A stretch of DNA of 64,000 bases. Source: Chitinophagaceae bacterium (GTDB lineage Bacteria > Bacteroidota > Bacteroidia > Chitinophagales > Chitinophagaceae). A program made the position numbers and the translations under genes. The stretch is taken from assembly GCA_019752045.1 (NCBI GenBank), contig JAIEMP010000003.1, positions 1 through 64,000 of the forward strand, read 5' to 3'. The notes under the pieces are model-generated. The model saw only the letters and a list, made by a program, of their open reading frames with translations, ran no database searches and was not told the origin of the DNA. Below, piece after piece: positions 17,577 through 27,432 of this stretch (position 1 is its first letter; every line of letters begins with the position of its first letter).

Positions 17577-17607
17577 AAAAAGGCTGCCGGTTTCATGGGC
17601 AGCCTTT
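17577..17607 (-). terminator. Terminator after the 434-residue amidohydrolase
   Basis: AAGGCTGCC (17579-17587) pairs with GGGCAGCCTT (17597-17606), flanked by A/T runs on both sides. It lies 20 bp beyond the amidohydrolase stop on the minus strand and upstream of the lipoprotein ATG. Confidence 0.8.
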
Positions 17608-17626
17608 ATCACATAATTTGAATGTG

Positions 17627-18931
17627 TTATTTGATACCGTATTTATGTTTGTAACGCTCGTACAATTGTTTGTGCTTGTCTTCCAGACTCACCTGCCGGC
17701 CTTGAATGAAAGCATGTGTAACAATGCTTGTTTTCATATCCAGAATATCGCCTTCGCTGATAACAATGTTTGCATCTTTACCCACTTCAATTGAACCGGT
17801 TCTGTTATCCATACCAAGGATTTTTGCTGCATTGAGAGTAATGGCAGTTAAAGCCTGTTCTTTGGTAAGGCCATACGCAACGGCTGTACCTGCATTAAAC
17901 GGCAGGTTACGGCCACGGGTTTGTCCGTCTTCATCATTAATGGCAAACAGCACACCTGCATTTTGCAGATAGGTTGCTGCTTTATACGGCTGATCCACAT
18001 CATCATCCATCATGGTTGGTAAACTGTGTTGCTGACCAAGAATCACTGCAATATTGTTCTGCTTCAACAAATCAGCAATTTGCCAGCTTTCACTTGCACC
18101 AACAATCACTACATCAAAACCAAATTCTTTTGCAAAATCAACTGCTACCAGCATTTCTTTTACAATATCGCAATGCACAAACAGTTTTTGTTTTTTCTCC
18201 AGCAAACCTTTTACTGCTTCAAACTTTAAATTAACAGCACTGTGTGTTGCTTCTTTATGATAGGCTGCTGCTTCACGGAAAAACAGTTTGATCTGTTCAA
18301 TACGGCCCAGACCTTCTTTTATTACATCATTGGCATTGCGTGTTTCAGCTAAACCTAAAAATGCAGCAAAGGGATTGGGGCGAAAGAACAACGAAGGCAT
18401 GTTCATGTGCACCTGTCCGTCTGCACGGTAAATCGCATCTTCCCAGTTCCATGCATCGAGCTGCACCACAGAAGAAGATCCGCTGATAGTTCCGCCTTGA
18501 GGAACAACATTAGCAAATAAAATTCCGTTGCTCTTTAACGTGTTAATCACTTTTGAATCGCTGTTGTAAGCTACAACAGAACGGATGTTTGGATTGTACA
18601 ATCCGATTTCTGTATGATCAACCGTTGCACGAACACTGTTTACTTCTACCAAACCCAATTGAGAAATAGATAAGATCAATCCGGGATAAACATGCTTGCC
18701 TTTTATATCAATCAGTTTTCCGGGAGAAGCAGGAGAGCTTTCGCCAACTGCTGTGATCTTTCCGTTTTCAAATGTTACAAACCCATTTGCAATCACGGTT
18801 CCGTTACCCACATGGATGGTTGCATTGGCTAAGGTTATTTTTTCTGTTTGCGGTTTTGCGGGGTACACATCGTCCTGTGCAAATACAGTTGCAGAAACAA
18901 AAAGTATAATGATGATGAATATTTTTTTCAT
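17627..18931 (-). CDS. Secreted amidohydrolase-superfamily protein with altered metal site
   Basis: A 434-residue protein with a signal peptide (FIIIILFVSATVFAQ). The amidohydrolase frame is clear: N-terminal beta-sandwich (VIANGFVTFENGKITAVG), the GKHVYPGL turn, the mid-domain VHCDIV, and C-terminal LTAITLNAAKILGMDNRTGSIEVGKDANIVI. However, the usual HxH after PG is replaced by PGLILSISQLG (residues 83-93), so the first two metal ligands are missing. It may be inactive or a structural partner of the 1007-residue paralogue upstream in the same operon. Confidence 0.85.
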   Translation of the reverse strand: MKKIFIIIILFVSATVFAQDDVYPAKPQTEKITLANATIHVGNGTVIANGFVTFENGKITAVGESSPASPGKLIDIKGKHVYPGLILSISQLGLVEVNSVRATVDHTEIGLYNPNIRSVVAYNSDSKVINTLKSNGILFANVVPQGGTISGSSSVVQLDAWNWEDAIYRADGQVHMNMPSLFFRPNPFAAFLGLAETRNANDVIKEGLGRIEQIKLFFREAAAYHKEATHSAVNLKFEAVKGLLEKKQKLFVHCDIVKEMLVAVDFAKEFGFDVVIVGASESWQIADLLKQNNIAVILGQQHSLPTMMDDDVDQPYKAATYLQNAGVLFAINDEDGQTRGRNLPFNAGTAVAYGLTKEQALTAITLNAAKILGMDNRTGSIEVGKDANIVISEGDILDMKTSIVTHAFIQGRQVSLEDKHKQLYERYKHKYGIK

Positions 18932-18956
18932 TTTAATTTAGTTTAATGTTGAATGT

Positions 18957-19355
18957 TTAAGGTTTAACGTTCTTTCTGGTTCCGGCAACCTCTGATTTAT
19001 TTAAGTACTCAATGAATTTTTGAATCAGCCCACTGGTTTGTTTTGCATCTGATGCAAATGCTTCAAATTCCTGTTCTGAAATATAACCACGATCCAGAGC
19101 TCTGTACAATTGTGATCTGAATTCGCCACAAGAACCTTTTGCGTACCCAAGAAAAAGTATAAACTCCTTTCTGGTTCCACGTTCAAATCCTTCTGCTATA
19201 TTATCCATTACTGAGCCTGAAGAGCCATCAATCTGATCAATCAATCGAAAACTTTTTTTAAACCGCCCACTGTCAATTAACTCGCCTGTTTTTTTGCAAA
19301 GCTTTCTTGCCAGTTTCCATGATTCAATGTCTTCGAAAGTTTTAATGGTTGCCAT
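18957..19355 (-). CDS. Four-helix-bundle protein (23S rRNA intervening-sequence type)
   Basis: A 132-residue protein of the four-helix-bundle/IVP family: FEDIESWKLARKLCKKTGELI, IDGSSGSVMDNIAEGFERGTRKEFILFLGYAKGSCGEFRSQLYRALDRGYI, all diagnostic. The family was first seen in intervening sequences of 23S rRNA and is scattered in Bacteroidota genomes, usually without known function. Here it is set between two amidohydrolase genes with short gaps (25 and about 35 bp), as if inserted into their operon. Function unknown. Confidence 0.88.
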   Translation of the reverse strand: MATIKTFEDIESWKLARKLCKKTGELIDSGRFKKSFRLIDQIDGSSGSVMDNIAEGFERGTRKEFILFLGYAKGSCGEFRSQLYRALDRGYISEQEFEAFASDAKQTSGLIQKFIEYLNKSEVAGTRKNVKP

Positions 19356-19390
19356 AACTTTTAACTTTTTACGTTAAACTTTAAACTGAA

Positions 19391-22300
19391 TTATTGTTCT
19401 GCATCAATCACCAGCAAACCATGTTTATGATTGTGATCGCTGCAGGTATGCATCAATTCCATACTTGGAGCAAACGGAACGGTTGGCATACCGGCTCTTT
19501 TATCGCCAATCATTTTCGCCATCAGTCTTGCACGTTCTTTAGCAAGATCAATACGGAGCTGTTTGTCTTTTTCACGATCGTAGTAAACAATACCATCTAC
19601 AATGGTTTTCTCAGCTTTTGCATAAATGCTCAGCGGATGATCGCTCCACAAAACTACGTCGGCATCTTTACCAACTTTAATACTTCCTACCTTATCATCT
19701 ACATGCAACATTTTTGCAGGGTTAAGGGTAACCATCTTTAATGCATCTTCTTCACTCATGCCGCCATACTTTACACTCTTGGCCGCTTCATGATTTAAAT
19801 GGCGTGCCATTTCAGCATCATCTGAATTGATGGCTACGTTTACACCCACCTTCTGCATAATGTTGGCATTGTACGGAATGGCATCCAGTACTTCCATTTT
19901 ATAATTCCACCAATCACTGAAGGTAGATGCTGCTGCACCATGCTGTTTCATTTTATCTGCCACTTTATATCCTTCCAGAATATGTGTAAAGGTGTTGAGT
20001 GTAAAGCCGAAACGATCTGCCACACGAATCATATCAGTGATTTCACTTTGTACATAAGAGTGACAAGTGATGAAACGTTTTTTATTCATGATCTCTACCA
20101 ATGCATCCAGTTCAAGATCACGGCGTGGACCAAGTGCTTTGGGATTCTTCTTTTTTTCTTCATCAAATTTTTTCCATGCAGCTTCATATTCTTTTGCACG
20201 GGTAAACGCATCAACCAATACCTGACTTACACCCATTCTCGTATCGGGGAAACGGTTGTTTTGTGTAGAACCGGAACGTTTTACGTTTTCGCCCAATGCA
20301 AATTTGATAAAGCCTGTCCATCCCTGAAATTTCAAACCTTCATCATTTGCACCCCAACGTAATTTGATGAGTTGTGTTTGTCCGCCAATAGTATTGGCCG
20401 AACCATGCAGGATGTGAGATGATGTAACACCACCGCTTAACTGGCGATAGATGTTGATATCGTCGGGGTTCAGGTTATCTGCAATACGTACTTCTGATGT
20501 TACACTTTGTGCACCTTCGTTAATAGAAGCAGCAGCAATATGTGAGTGCTCATCAATAATACCTGCTGTTACATGTTTGCCTGTACCATCAATTACTTTT
20601 GCTCCTGTTTCACTTAAGTTTTTACCAATCGCTGCTATCTTTCCGTTTTTCAACAGCACATCGGTGTTTAAAAGAATACCCTCTTTTTCATTGGTCCAAA
20701 CAGTTGCATTTTTAATGAGGATGGTTTCCTGTTTAGGCATTTCTTCAAAACCATATCCGTTAAACGGATAAGTGATCTTTCCGGTTTTAGGAGTCATCTT
20801 TGGTTTTGTACTGTCTGCTTTTGTTTCTGCTTCTTTATTAAACACAGCAGTCCATGTAAAACGGTTACCATTTACATCATCACCAATACCACTCCAGATA
20901 TTGTTATTTGCAATGCCGCTGAGGCGAATATTGTTTCTGCTTCCTTTTGCTTCAGGGAAATTTAATTTCACCTGCTTGCCATCAAAAGTAAAGCGACCGG
21001 TTACGGTGTCTTTTGCAATTACATTTGCACTGTTGCTGCTCTTCACATCTAACATAAATGTTTTTGCTCCTCCCGGAGTATTCACTGTAAGAGTATAGAT
21101 GCCTTTTGCATCATTCCACAATTCTTCTCTCACTGCATATTTTTCTCCCTGAATCCAGTTTTGGTAGATCACCGTTTTTTCAGAAAAAATGGGGCCACTT
21201 GTAATAAGGAAATTTGCAATCTTACCAGCATCGAGACTGCCTACCTGATCGTATACACCTAACAGTGTAGCCGGATTTTTGGTTAATGCTTCAAATGCTT
21301 TGTTTTCAGTTAAACCATACTCAATGGCTTTGCGAAGGTTAGCCATAAATTGTTTTACATCACGCAGGTCTGAGCTGGTTAAGCAAAAATTGATGCCTGC
21401 TTTTTCAAACATGCCTGCATTTGATGGAGCCATTTCCCAATGCTTCATATCTGTTAATGCAACAAAACGTGCATCATGCGGATCTTCAATATCCATAGCT
21501 GCCGGATAATTGAGCGAAAGAATAAAACTTGCTTTGGTACCGGCCATGTCGTTGATGCGCTGATATTCGTTACCACCTGCTTTAATAATGTACTGTACAC
21601 CAAATTCATCTCCAATCCTGTCGGCACGTACAACAGCCCATTTATCATTTGCTTCAAAAATCTGCGGCAGGTTTTGTTGTTCGTTCCAGTTTTTCAATGT
21701 TAAGTTGATGCCTTCGGCTAACGGATTGTTTTTATACCATTGTGCATCCAGAAAACTCTGGCGCAACAAAGCAATACTGCCCATTACAGATTGCGGATAA
21801 GTTTGAGTTGAACTTCCTTTACTGAACGAATAATGAGCAGACGCTTTTTCCTTTACTACAACCATGTTTTCTTTTTCGCCGGCCAGTGTAACAAATGTGC
21901 CTGTGCCTCTGGCAATACCATCACGCTGGTGTGCAAGCACTGCCCCAAATCCGCTTTCACGCAAATTTTTTGCTTTTGTTTCATCGGGCGAAAAAATTGC
22001 TGCTGCATTTACATCTGAGCGTATAGCCTGGTTCCAGCCAAAAGGTCCTTTTTGATTACTGGTAAGTTGGGCCGGAGCATTAAAGTTAAATCCACCTTGT
22101 GTACGCTGGATAACGGGCATTCCGTAATCTGCATAAATATCAATAAAAGACGGATAGATATAACGGCCTTTGCAATCTATCAGCACGGCTTCTTTCGGGA
22201 TGGAAATGCCTGTCCCAATAGCTGTAATTTTTCCTTCTTTAATCAGAAGTGTTGCATTGCTGAGCGTGGTTGCTGCATCCTTAACGATGGTTGCGTTCGT

Positions 22301-22414
22301 AAATGCATATATGCCGCTTCGTTTATCGGCTACACCATTTACCGGAAATGTTTCCTGTGCCCTGGATAAAGCCGTAAGCAGCAGTACCCAGGAGAATAAG
22401 ATAAATCTTCTCAT
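19391..22414 (-). CDS. Large secreted double-domain amidohydrolase
   Basis: From ATG 22414 (signal peptide FILFSWVLLLTALSRAQ) the protein has 1007 residues and two amidohydrolase repeats. The N-terminal repeat has the frame (GRYIYPSFIDIYADYG) but lacks the HxH ligands and looks degenerate. The C-terminal repeat keeps them (GIIDEHSHIAA), with later ligand regions ITCHSY, TFTHILEGY and AINSDDAEMARHL. A linker of beta-type (residues about 450-560) joins them. Likely a periplasmic hydrolase of cyclic amides or peptides. It starts the three-gene operon with the four-helix protein and the smaller paralogue. Confidence 0.88.
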   Translation of the reverse strand: MRRFILFSWVLLLTALSRAQETFPVNGVADKRSGIYAFTNATIVKDAATTLSNATLLIKEGKITAIGTGISIPKEAVLIDCKGRYIYPSFIDIYADYGMPVIQRTQGGFNFNAPAQLTSNQKGPFGWNQAIRSDVNAAAIFSPDETKAKNLRESGFGAVLAHQRDGIARGTGTFVTLAGEKENMVVVKEKASAHYSFSKGSSTQTYPQSVMGSIALLRQSFLDAQWYKNNPLAEGINLTLKNWNEQQNLPQIFEANDKWAVVRADRIGDEFGVQYIIKAGGNEYQRINDMAGTKASFILSLNYPAAMDIEDPHDARFVALTDMKHWEMAPSNAGMFEKAGINFCLTSSDLRDVKQFMANLRKAIEYGLTENKAFEALTKNPATLLGVYDQVGSLDAGKIANFLITSGPIFSEKTVIYQNWIQGEKYAVREELWNDAKGIYTLTVNTPGGAKTFMLDVKSSNSANVIAKDTVTGRFTFDGKQVKLNFPEAKGSRNNIRLSGIANNNIWSGIGDDVNGNRFTWTAVFNKEAETKADSTKPKMTPKTGKITYPFNGYGFEEMPKQETILIKNATVWTNEKEGILLNTDVLLKNGKIAAIGKNLSETGAKVIDGTGKHVTAGIIDEHSHIAAASINEGAQSVTSEVRIADNLNPDDINIYRQLSGGVTSSHILHGSANTIGGQTQLIKLRWGANDEGLKFQGWTGFIKFALGENVKRSGSTQNNRFPDTRMGVSQVLVDAFTRAKEYEAAWKKFDEEKKKNPKALGPRRDLELDALVEIMNKKRFITCHSYVQSEITDMIRVADRFGFTLNTFTHILEGYKVADKMKQHGAAASTFSDWWNYKMEVLDAIPYNANIMQKVGVNVAINSDDAEMARHLNHEAAKSVKYGGMSEEDALKMVTLNPAKMLHVDDKVGSIKVGKDADVVLWSDHPLSIYAKAEKTIVDGIVYYDREKDKQLRIDLAKERARLMAKMIGDKRAGMPTVPFAPSMELMHTCSDHNHKHGLLVIDAEQ

Positions 22415-22742
22415 GTTGCGGTTGATTTTTTTAAATAAAAAATTAAGGTAAGCGAAAAACCAAATTTGCAACAGAAGATTTTATGAGCGGAAAGATCTAA
22501 GTGCAAACGAAGAATTAATTTTGTTTACAACGCATTTGCAATCCTGATAAACCAATAAGAGGGGTTTGTTCAGCTAAGAAGACAGGAGAGTAAAACAAAC
22601 GGTTTGTAAATAAGGGGAAAGCAATGGTCGTTCATATGACTAATTAGTGACATTGAATAGTAAAACTACCACTTGTAAAATACATTTTATACTACAGGAA
22701 CACTAAGCGTTATAATATACATTTGCACAGGTTCCATTATAC
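22415..22742. other. Divergent intergenic region with kinase promoter box
   Basis: This 328-bp gap separates the divergent amidohydrolase and kinase genes. TACATTTG at 22718-22725 matches the -7 consensus and lies 17 bp before the kinase ATG, so the leader would be very short; no -33 TTTG is present at 19-21 bp. The rest shows no ORF, hairpin with T tract or repeat that I can support. Confidence 0.5.
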
Positions 22743-25700
22743 ATGAACAGAACAACTCTTATACCTGAGATCTTTCAGTGCTCCCGTTTATTTTATTATT
22801 CCCTTATAGATTATAGTGGACGTTTTATCACATGCAATGATTTTTTTCTTGAATTATATAAAATCAAAAAATGTGATTTTGAAAGCCGGTTGTTTTTTGA
22901 TCTTATACAACCAAATGACAGAAGAAGGTTACAAAAAGCAATGGACTGGTGTTATAAACATCCGGGTACATCTACTTTTATTGAGGTAATCATGTTGCAT
23001 CCAAATCAGTCTACAAAACAAGCACGCTGGGAATTAATAACAGTTGTTCATTCTGTAACCGGCGAAATGTGTTTACAATGCACAGGATATGATCTCGAAG
23101 AAGACATTAATCATCCAATAGCCGGCACCTCCAAACAGCCAGACCTGTTAATGAGGCATGAGATGCTTGAAACACTCCTCTCAAACAGCATAGATGTTTT
23201 TTTACTCACAGATAAGGAGAATATTATTTTATACTGTACACCAAATGTAACGAAGGTATTAGGCTATCATCCACAGGAATTAATAGGGCGAAACGGGTTT
23301 GAATTTGTACATCCCGACGATTTAGAAACCACCATTCATGCATTTAAAGAAGAGTATGATCATCCGCATGAAAATCACAGTGCCGATATCCGCTTTCTTA
23401 AAAAAGATGGAAGTTGGTTATGGGCTGAAGCAAAAGGGAAAAATTTATTTCACCTGCCGCATGTAAATGCGATGCTGATTAACCTGAACGATATTTCACT
23501 CCGCAAAAAATCTGAAGAGGCGTTGGAAGAAAGTGAGCTCAGGTATAAATCTCTTTTTCAGCAACTCCCTCTGCCTTCTTTTGTAGTTAGTCCGGATTAT
23601 AAAAGTATCATCGATGTTAATTTCAGTGCACTGGAGAAATATGGTTATACAAGAGATGAATTTTTACAATTAACAGTTTGCAGTCTTTTTCTTGAGCAAA
23701 TTACACCTGATCAAATGGCGGCAGTATATGAAACCGGAGAGGCTTTTCATCATAAAACCAGGAATGGGAACATATTTAGTGCGGTTATGCAAAGAAGGGT
23801 GATTGATTATGCAAATATGACCTGTGTTATGCTTGTAGTAACGGATGTAACTGAAGAACGCCGGACACAGGAAGAACATCAGCTGGGTTACGATGTTTCT
23901 GAGATATTAATTCAACCAAACAGCCTGCAGCAAAATCTTGCAACAGCTGTAAAACGCATACGTGAATTTGTAAAATGGGATCTCGCCGAGCTGTGGGTGC
24001 CTAATTTTGATGAAGTATTAATCCGTAAAAAAGTAACGGATTATGATGAGAAGCATCCCGATGAGAGGCTCCTTAAATTTCTGGAAGCATCCGCAGAGCT
24101 TGCGTTTACTATTAATGATTTTGAAAATGTACCTTCTTATAAGACTTTAAAACCTTATTGGGTTGAGCATCTGGAAACAGGCCACTCTTATCAACGTAGA
24201 AATCTGGCAGTAGCCCACGGTTTTAAATCAACATTGGCAGTACCTGTTGTAAGCAGCGGTCGTGTAATAAGTTTTCTCATTCTGCACAGCTTTCAACAAA
24301 GGGCTTTTAATAAAGCCGATGCGAACCTTCTGTCTGTTACAGCAAATTTGATTGGCGCAGAAATGGAAAAACGTAAAAATGATCTGGTGCTGGAGAAATT
24401 TTTCAGCATCAGTAACGATATATTAACCATCTCCGGATTAGATGGGGTTTTCAAACGGGTAAATAAAGCATTTGAAAATTTCATTGGCTATACACAGGAA
24501 GAAGCCAATAAAATTGATCCCATCAGTTATGTGTATGAAGAAGACAGGGTGAAGGTGCTGGAGAAACTAAATGAAATGAGCAGCGGCAATTCCATTCCCT
24601 ATTTTGAAAACAGGGTAGTTACAAAAAACGGAGAAATAAAATGGGTGGCATGGACGGCCAACGTGCTGTTAAAAGAAGGGATGGTCATTGCATCGCACAG
24701 AGATATTACAGCACAGAAAAAAGCAGCTGATGAAATTAAGATGAGTAACGACCGTTACGAACTGATTAAAAAAGCCACCAACGAAGCAATTTGGGATTAT
24801 GATCTTGTAACACAAACTATTACCAGAAGTAACGGGTATAAAGTTCTTTTTGGTTATGATACTGATCAGGAACATGCCGGACTTTTATTCTGGGAATCAA
24901 AACTGCATCCGGCAGACAAAGAATCTGTCATCAAGCAATTTCATGATTTTGTTGTACAAAAAACAATCCCTCAATGGCAATGTTCTTACCGTTTTCAGCG
25001 GGCTGATGGTTCGTATGCGTTTGTTTCTGATCAGGGATATTTAATTTTTGATCAGCTTCAGAACCCCATCCGGATTGTTGGTTCTATGCAGGATATTACA
25101 GAAGAAAATGAGTTTGCGGAAAAATTAAAAATCAGTAATGAAAGATATGAACTGGTAACAAAAGCCACCAATGAAGCGATCTGGGATTTAGATCTTACTA
25201 CACATCAGTTAACATGGAGCGAAGGATATAAATTATTATTTGGTCATGATTTTAATGACCAGGAAAACGGGTTGGATTTTTGGGCCGATAATATCCATCC
25301 GGCAGACAGAGACAGGATTGTAACAGACTTTGATACTTTTTTATTGCAGCATGATAACCCTCACTGGACAAGTGAATACCGTTTTAAGCGGAAAGACGGG
25401 AGCTATGCCAATGTGATTGATAAAGGATACCTGATCTTTGATCTGCATCAGAACCCTATTCGTATGGTTGGTTCCATGCAGGATATTACGGAGCAAAAAA
25501 AGCTGGAGAAAGAATTTTACGAACGTGAAAAAAACAGACAAAATCAAATTGCCCAGGCAGCAGTTCTTGCTCAGGAAAAAGAAAGGGCCGAAATAGGGAA
25601 AGAGTTACACGACAACGTAAGCCAGCTGCTGACCACCACAAAGTTGTACCTTGAAATGCTACGCCTTAAAATAGATGATAACCCATTAGATTTAATTGAC

Positions 25701-26171
25701 AGAGGTACCAGACATATCAATACAGTTATAAAAGAAATCCGAAACCTCTCCAGATCACTGGTCCCTGCAAGTATAGATGATCTTGGACTGGTTGCATCAC
25801 TAAACGATTTGATTGAAAGTTATCAGGCATTAGGTAGTATGGATATAACATTTACAGCTCCACCAGATCTGGAATATACTATGGAATCAAGTTTAAAACT
25901 TACTCTCTATCGTATTGTGCAGGAACAAATAAATAATATCGTAAAACATGCCAAAGCAACAGATATTAGAGTTGAATTTACAAAACAGGAAAATATAATT
26001 CAACTGGCTGTATCAGATAATGGCAAAGGCTTTGATATTAATACCATAAAAAAAGGCATGGGTCTTGATAATATTAAAAACAGGGCAGAACTGCAAAACG
26101 GAACTGCCGAAATTATTTCACAGCCCGGTAAAGGGTGCAGGTTAACTATACAAATACCAATCAATAATTAA
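22743..26171 (+). CDS. Soluble multi-PAS/GAF sensor histidine kinase (NarX/DesK-type)
   Basis: A 1142-residue cytoplasmic kinase with no membrane segment. Domains in order: three PAS domains (about 1-115, 140-260, 265-375), a GAF-like domain (about 380-545), three more PAS domains (548-660, 665-790, 795-925), a HisKA_3 dimerisation domain with the phospho-acceptor His956 (GKELHDNVSQLL), and an HATPase domain (EQINNIVKHAKA, DNGKGFD, GMGLDNI). The last two PAS units are near copies of each other. Its partner regulator follows after 12 bp. The signal is unknown, but the cytoplasmic PAS set suggests redox, ligand or light input. Confidence 0.93.
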   Translation: MNRTTLIPEIFQCSRLFYYSLIDYSGRFITCNDFFLELYKIKKCDFESRLFFDLIQPNDRRRLQKAMDWCYKHPGTSTFIEVIMLHPNQSTKQARWELITVVHSVTGEMCLQCTGYDLEEDINHPIAGTSKQPDLLMRHEMLETLLSNSIDVFLLTDKENIILYCTPNVTKVLGYHPQELIGRNGFEFVHPDDLETTIHAFKEEYDHPHENHSADIRFLKKDGSWLWAEAKGKNLFHLPHVNAMLINLNDISLRKKSEEALEESELRYKSLFQQLPLPSFVVSPDYKSIIDVNFSALEKYGYTRDEFLQLTVCSLFLEQITPDQMAAVYETGEAFHHKTRNGNIFSAVMQRRVIDYANMTCVMLVVTDVTEERRTQEEHQLGYDVSEILIQPNSLQQNLATAVKRIREFVKWDLAELWVPNFDEVLIRKKVTDYDEKHPDERLLKFLEASAELAFTINDFENVPSYKTLKPYWVEHLETGHSYQRRNLAVAHGFKSTLAVPVVSSGRVISFLILHSFQQRAFNKADANLLSVTANLIGAEMEKRKNDLVLEKFFSISNDILTISGLDGVFKRVNKAFENFIGYTQEEANKIDPISYVYEEDRVKVLEKLNEMSSGNSIPYFENRVVTKNGEIKWVAWTANVLLKEGMVIASHRDITAQKKAADEIKMSNDRYELIKKATNEAIWDYDLVTQTITRSNGYKVLFGYDTDQEHAGLLFWESKLHPADKESVIKQFHDFVVQKTIPQWQCSYRFQRADGSYAFVSDQGYLIFDQLQNPIRIVGSMQDITEENEFAEKLKISNERYELVTKATNEAIWDLDLTTHQLTWSEGYKLLFGHDFNDQENGLDFWADNIHPADRDRIVTDFDTFLLQHDNPHWTSEYRFKRKDGSYANVIDKGYLIFDLHQNPIRMVGSMQDITEQKKLEKEFYEREKNRQNQIAQAAVLAQEKERAEIGKELHDNVSQLLTTTKLYLEMLRLKIDDNPLDLIDRGTRHINTVIKEIRNLSRSLVPASIDDLGLVASLNDLIESYQALGSMDITFTAPPDLEYTMESSLKLTLYRIVQEQINNIVKHAKATDIRVEFTKQENIIQLAVSDNGKGFDINTIKKGMGLDNIKNRAELQNGTAEIISQPGKGCRLTIQIPINN

Positions 26172-26183
26172 ACTACTAACAAA

Positions 26184-26822
26184 ATGGAAAAGATTACCGT
26201 TTTAATCGCAGATGATCATAAACTGATACGAGAAACCTGGAGTTTCATTCTTAACAGTGATGCACGCTTTTCTGTTATAGCGCAGTGCAGTAATGGCGAA
26301 GAAGCAATTGAACTGGCGCAGAAGCTCCGCCCTAAAATTGCATTGCTCGATATTAATATGACTCCGATTAACGGAATCGAAGCAACAGAACAAATCCGGA
26401 AGCTCTCACCTTCAACAAAAATCATTGGTGTATCCATGCACTCCCAGCCTGCATATGTAAAAAAACTGTTGAAGCTTGGTGCAATGGGTTATGTAACCAA
26501 AAACTCTCCGCAGCAGGAAATGTTTGAAGCCATCCTTGAAGTAAATGATGGTAAACGTTTTATCTGCAGTGAAGTGAAAACCATTTTATCTGAACAGATT
26601 TTTGAAGATGAAAATGCAACAGGTGCCAACACCCTTTCAAGCCGTGAGCTGGATGTAATTAAATACATCAAACAAGGCCTTTCTTCAAAAGAAATTTCTA
26701 CAGAGCTGAGTATTTCACTGAAAACAGTAGAGGTACACCGCCATAATATTCTTAAAAAATTAAACCTGAAGAACAGCGCTGCATTGGTGAATTACATTAA
26801 TGCATCAGGCCTGGTTATTTAA
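26184..26822 (+). CDS. NarL/LuxR-family response regulator
   Basis: A 212-residue two-domain regulator. The receiver has the acidic pair IADDHKL (D10, D11), phospho-acceptor D56 (IALLDINM), Ser/Thr in GVSMHS and the conserved Lys in VTKNSP. The LuxR-type helix-turn-helix covers about residues 145-205 (LSSRELDVIKYIKQGLSSKEISTELSISLKTVEVHRHNILKKL). It lies 12 bp after the HisKA_3 kinase, the usual partner class for NarL regulators. Target genes are not apparent; the asparaginase downstream is separated by a terminator. Confidence 0.95.
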   Translation: MEKITVLIADDHKLIRETWSFILNSDARFSVIAQCSNGEEAIELAQKLRPKIALLDINMTPINGIEATEQIRKLSPSTKIIGVSMHSQPAYVKKLLKLGAMGYVTKNSPQQEMFEAILEVNDGKRFICSEVKTILSEQIFEDENATGANTLSSRELDVIKYIKQGLSSKEISTELSISLKTVEVHRHNILKKLNLKNSAALVNYINASGLVI

Positions 26823-26852
26823 TGGCTTAGTTTTGATGATGATGATGAATGA

Positions 26853-26882
26853 AGGGCACAGAAAAGTGCCCTCTTTTGTTTT
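26853..26882 (+). terminator. Terminator after the kinase/regulator pair
   Basis: AGGGCAC (26853-26859) and GTGCCCT (26866-26872) enclose an AGAAAA loop and are followed by CTTTTGTTTT. It ends the two-component operon just before the asparaginase gene. Confidence 0.75.
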
Positions 26883-26936
26883 ATAACAAACATGTTCTTT
26901 GGTTTTACTAATTTCACCTGCACAAATCAATCATCA

Positions 26937-27425
26937 ATGGCAGTACGCATCTTCATCACCGGTGGTACGTTCGATAAAGAATACAATGAGATTACCGGCC
27001 AGCTTTTTTTTAACGACACTCATATGCACGATCTGCTGGAGATGGGGCGCTGTCGTGTGCCTGTTGAAATACGCACATTGATGATGGTAGACAGTCTTGA
27101 AATGACGGATGAAGACAGGGACCTCATTGTACATCAATGTATCCAGTGCGATGAAGACCGGATTGTAATTACACATGGCACCGATACAATGACTGATACC
27201 GGAAAAATACTGGCAGCAAAAGTGAAAGATAAAACGGTGGTGCTTACCGGCGCCATGATTCCCATTAAGTTTGGTAGTAGTGATGGATTATTTAATCTTG
27301 GCAGTGCATTGGCATTTGCACAGTCATTACCACATGGTGTATATGTAGCCATGAACGGCCGTTACTTTAATTGGGATAATGTAAGAAAGAATAAACAAAC
27401 CGGTATGTTTGAAGAGTTGAAGTAA
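26937..27425 (+). CDS. Single-domain (N-terminal half) L-asparaginase-like protein
   Basis: From ATG 26937 the protein is 162 residues, half of a normal type I/II asparaginase of about 330. It keeps both catalytic threonine regions: GGTFDKEY near the N terminus and THGTDTMTDTGK (about 80-91), plus LTGAMIPI. The C-terminal domain, which completes the active site at the dimer interface, is absent, and no second half follows. Short asparaginase-domain proteins are common in Bacteroidota and are probably genuine. Activity cannot be judged. An upstream ATG at 26892 is possible but adds a non-family tail. Confidence 0.85.
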   Translation: MAVRIFITGGTFDKEYNEITGQLFFNDTHMHDLLEMGRCRVPVEIRTLMMVDSLEMTDEDRDLIVHQCIQCDEDRIVITHGTDTMTDTGKILAAKVKDKTVVLTGAMIPIKFGSSDGLFNLGSALAFAQSLPHGVYVAMNGRYFNWDNVRKNKQTGMFEELK

Positions 27426-27432
27426 CAGTTCT

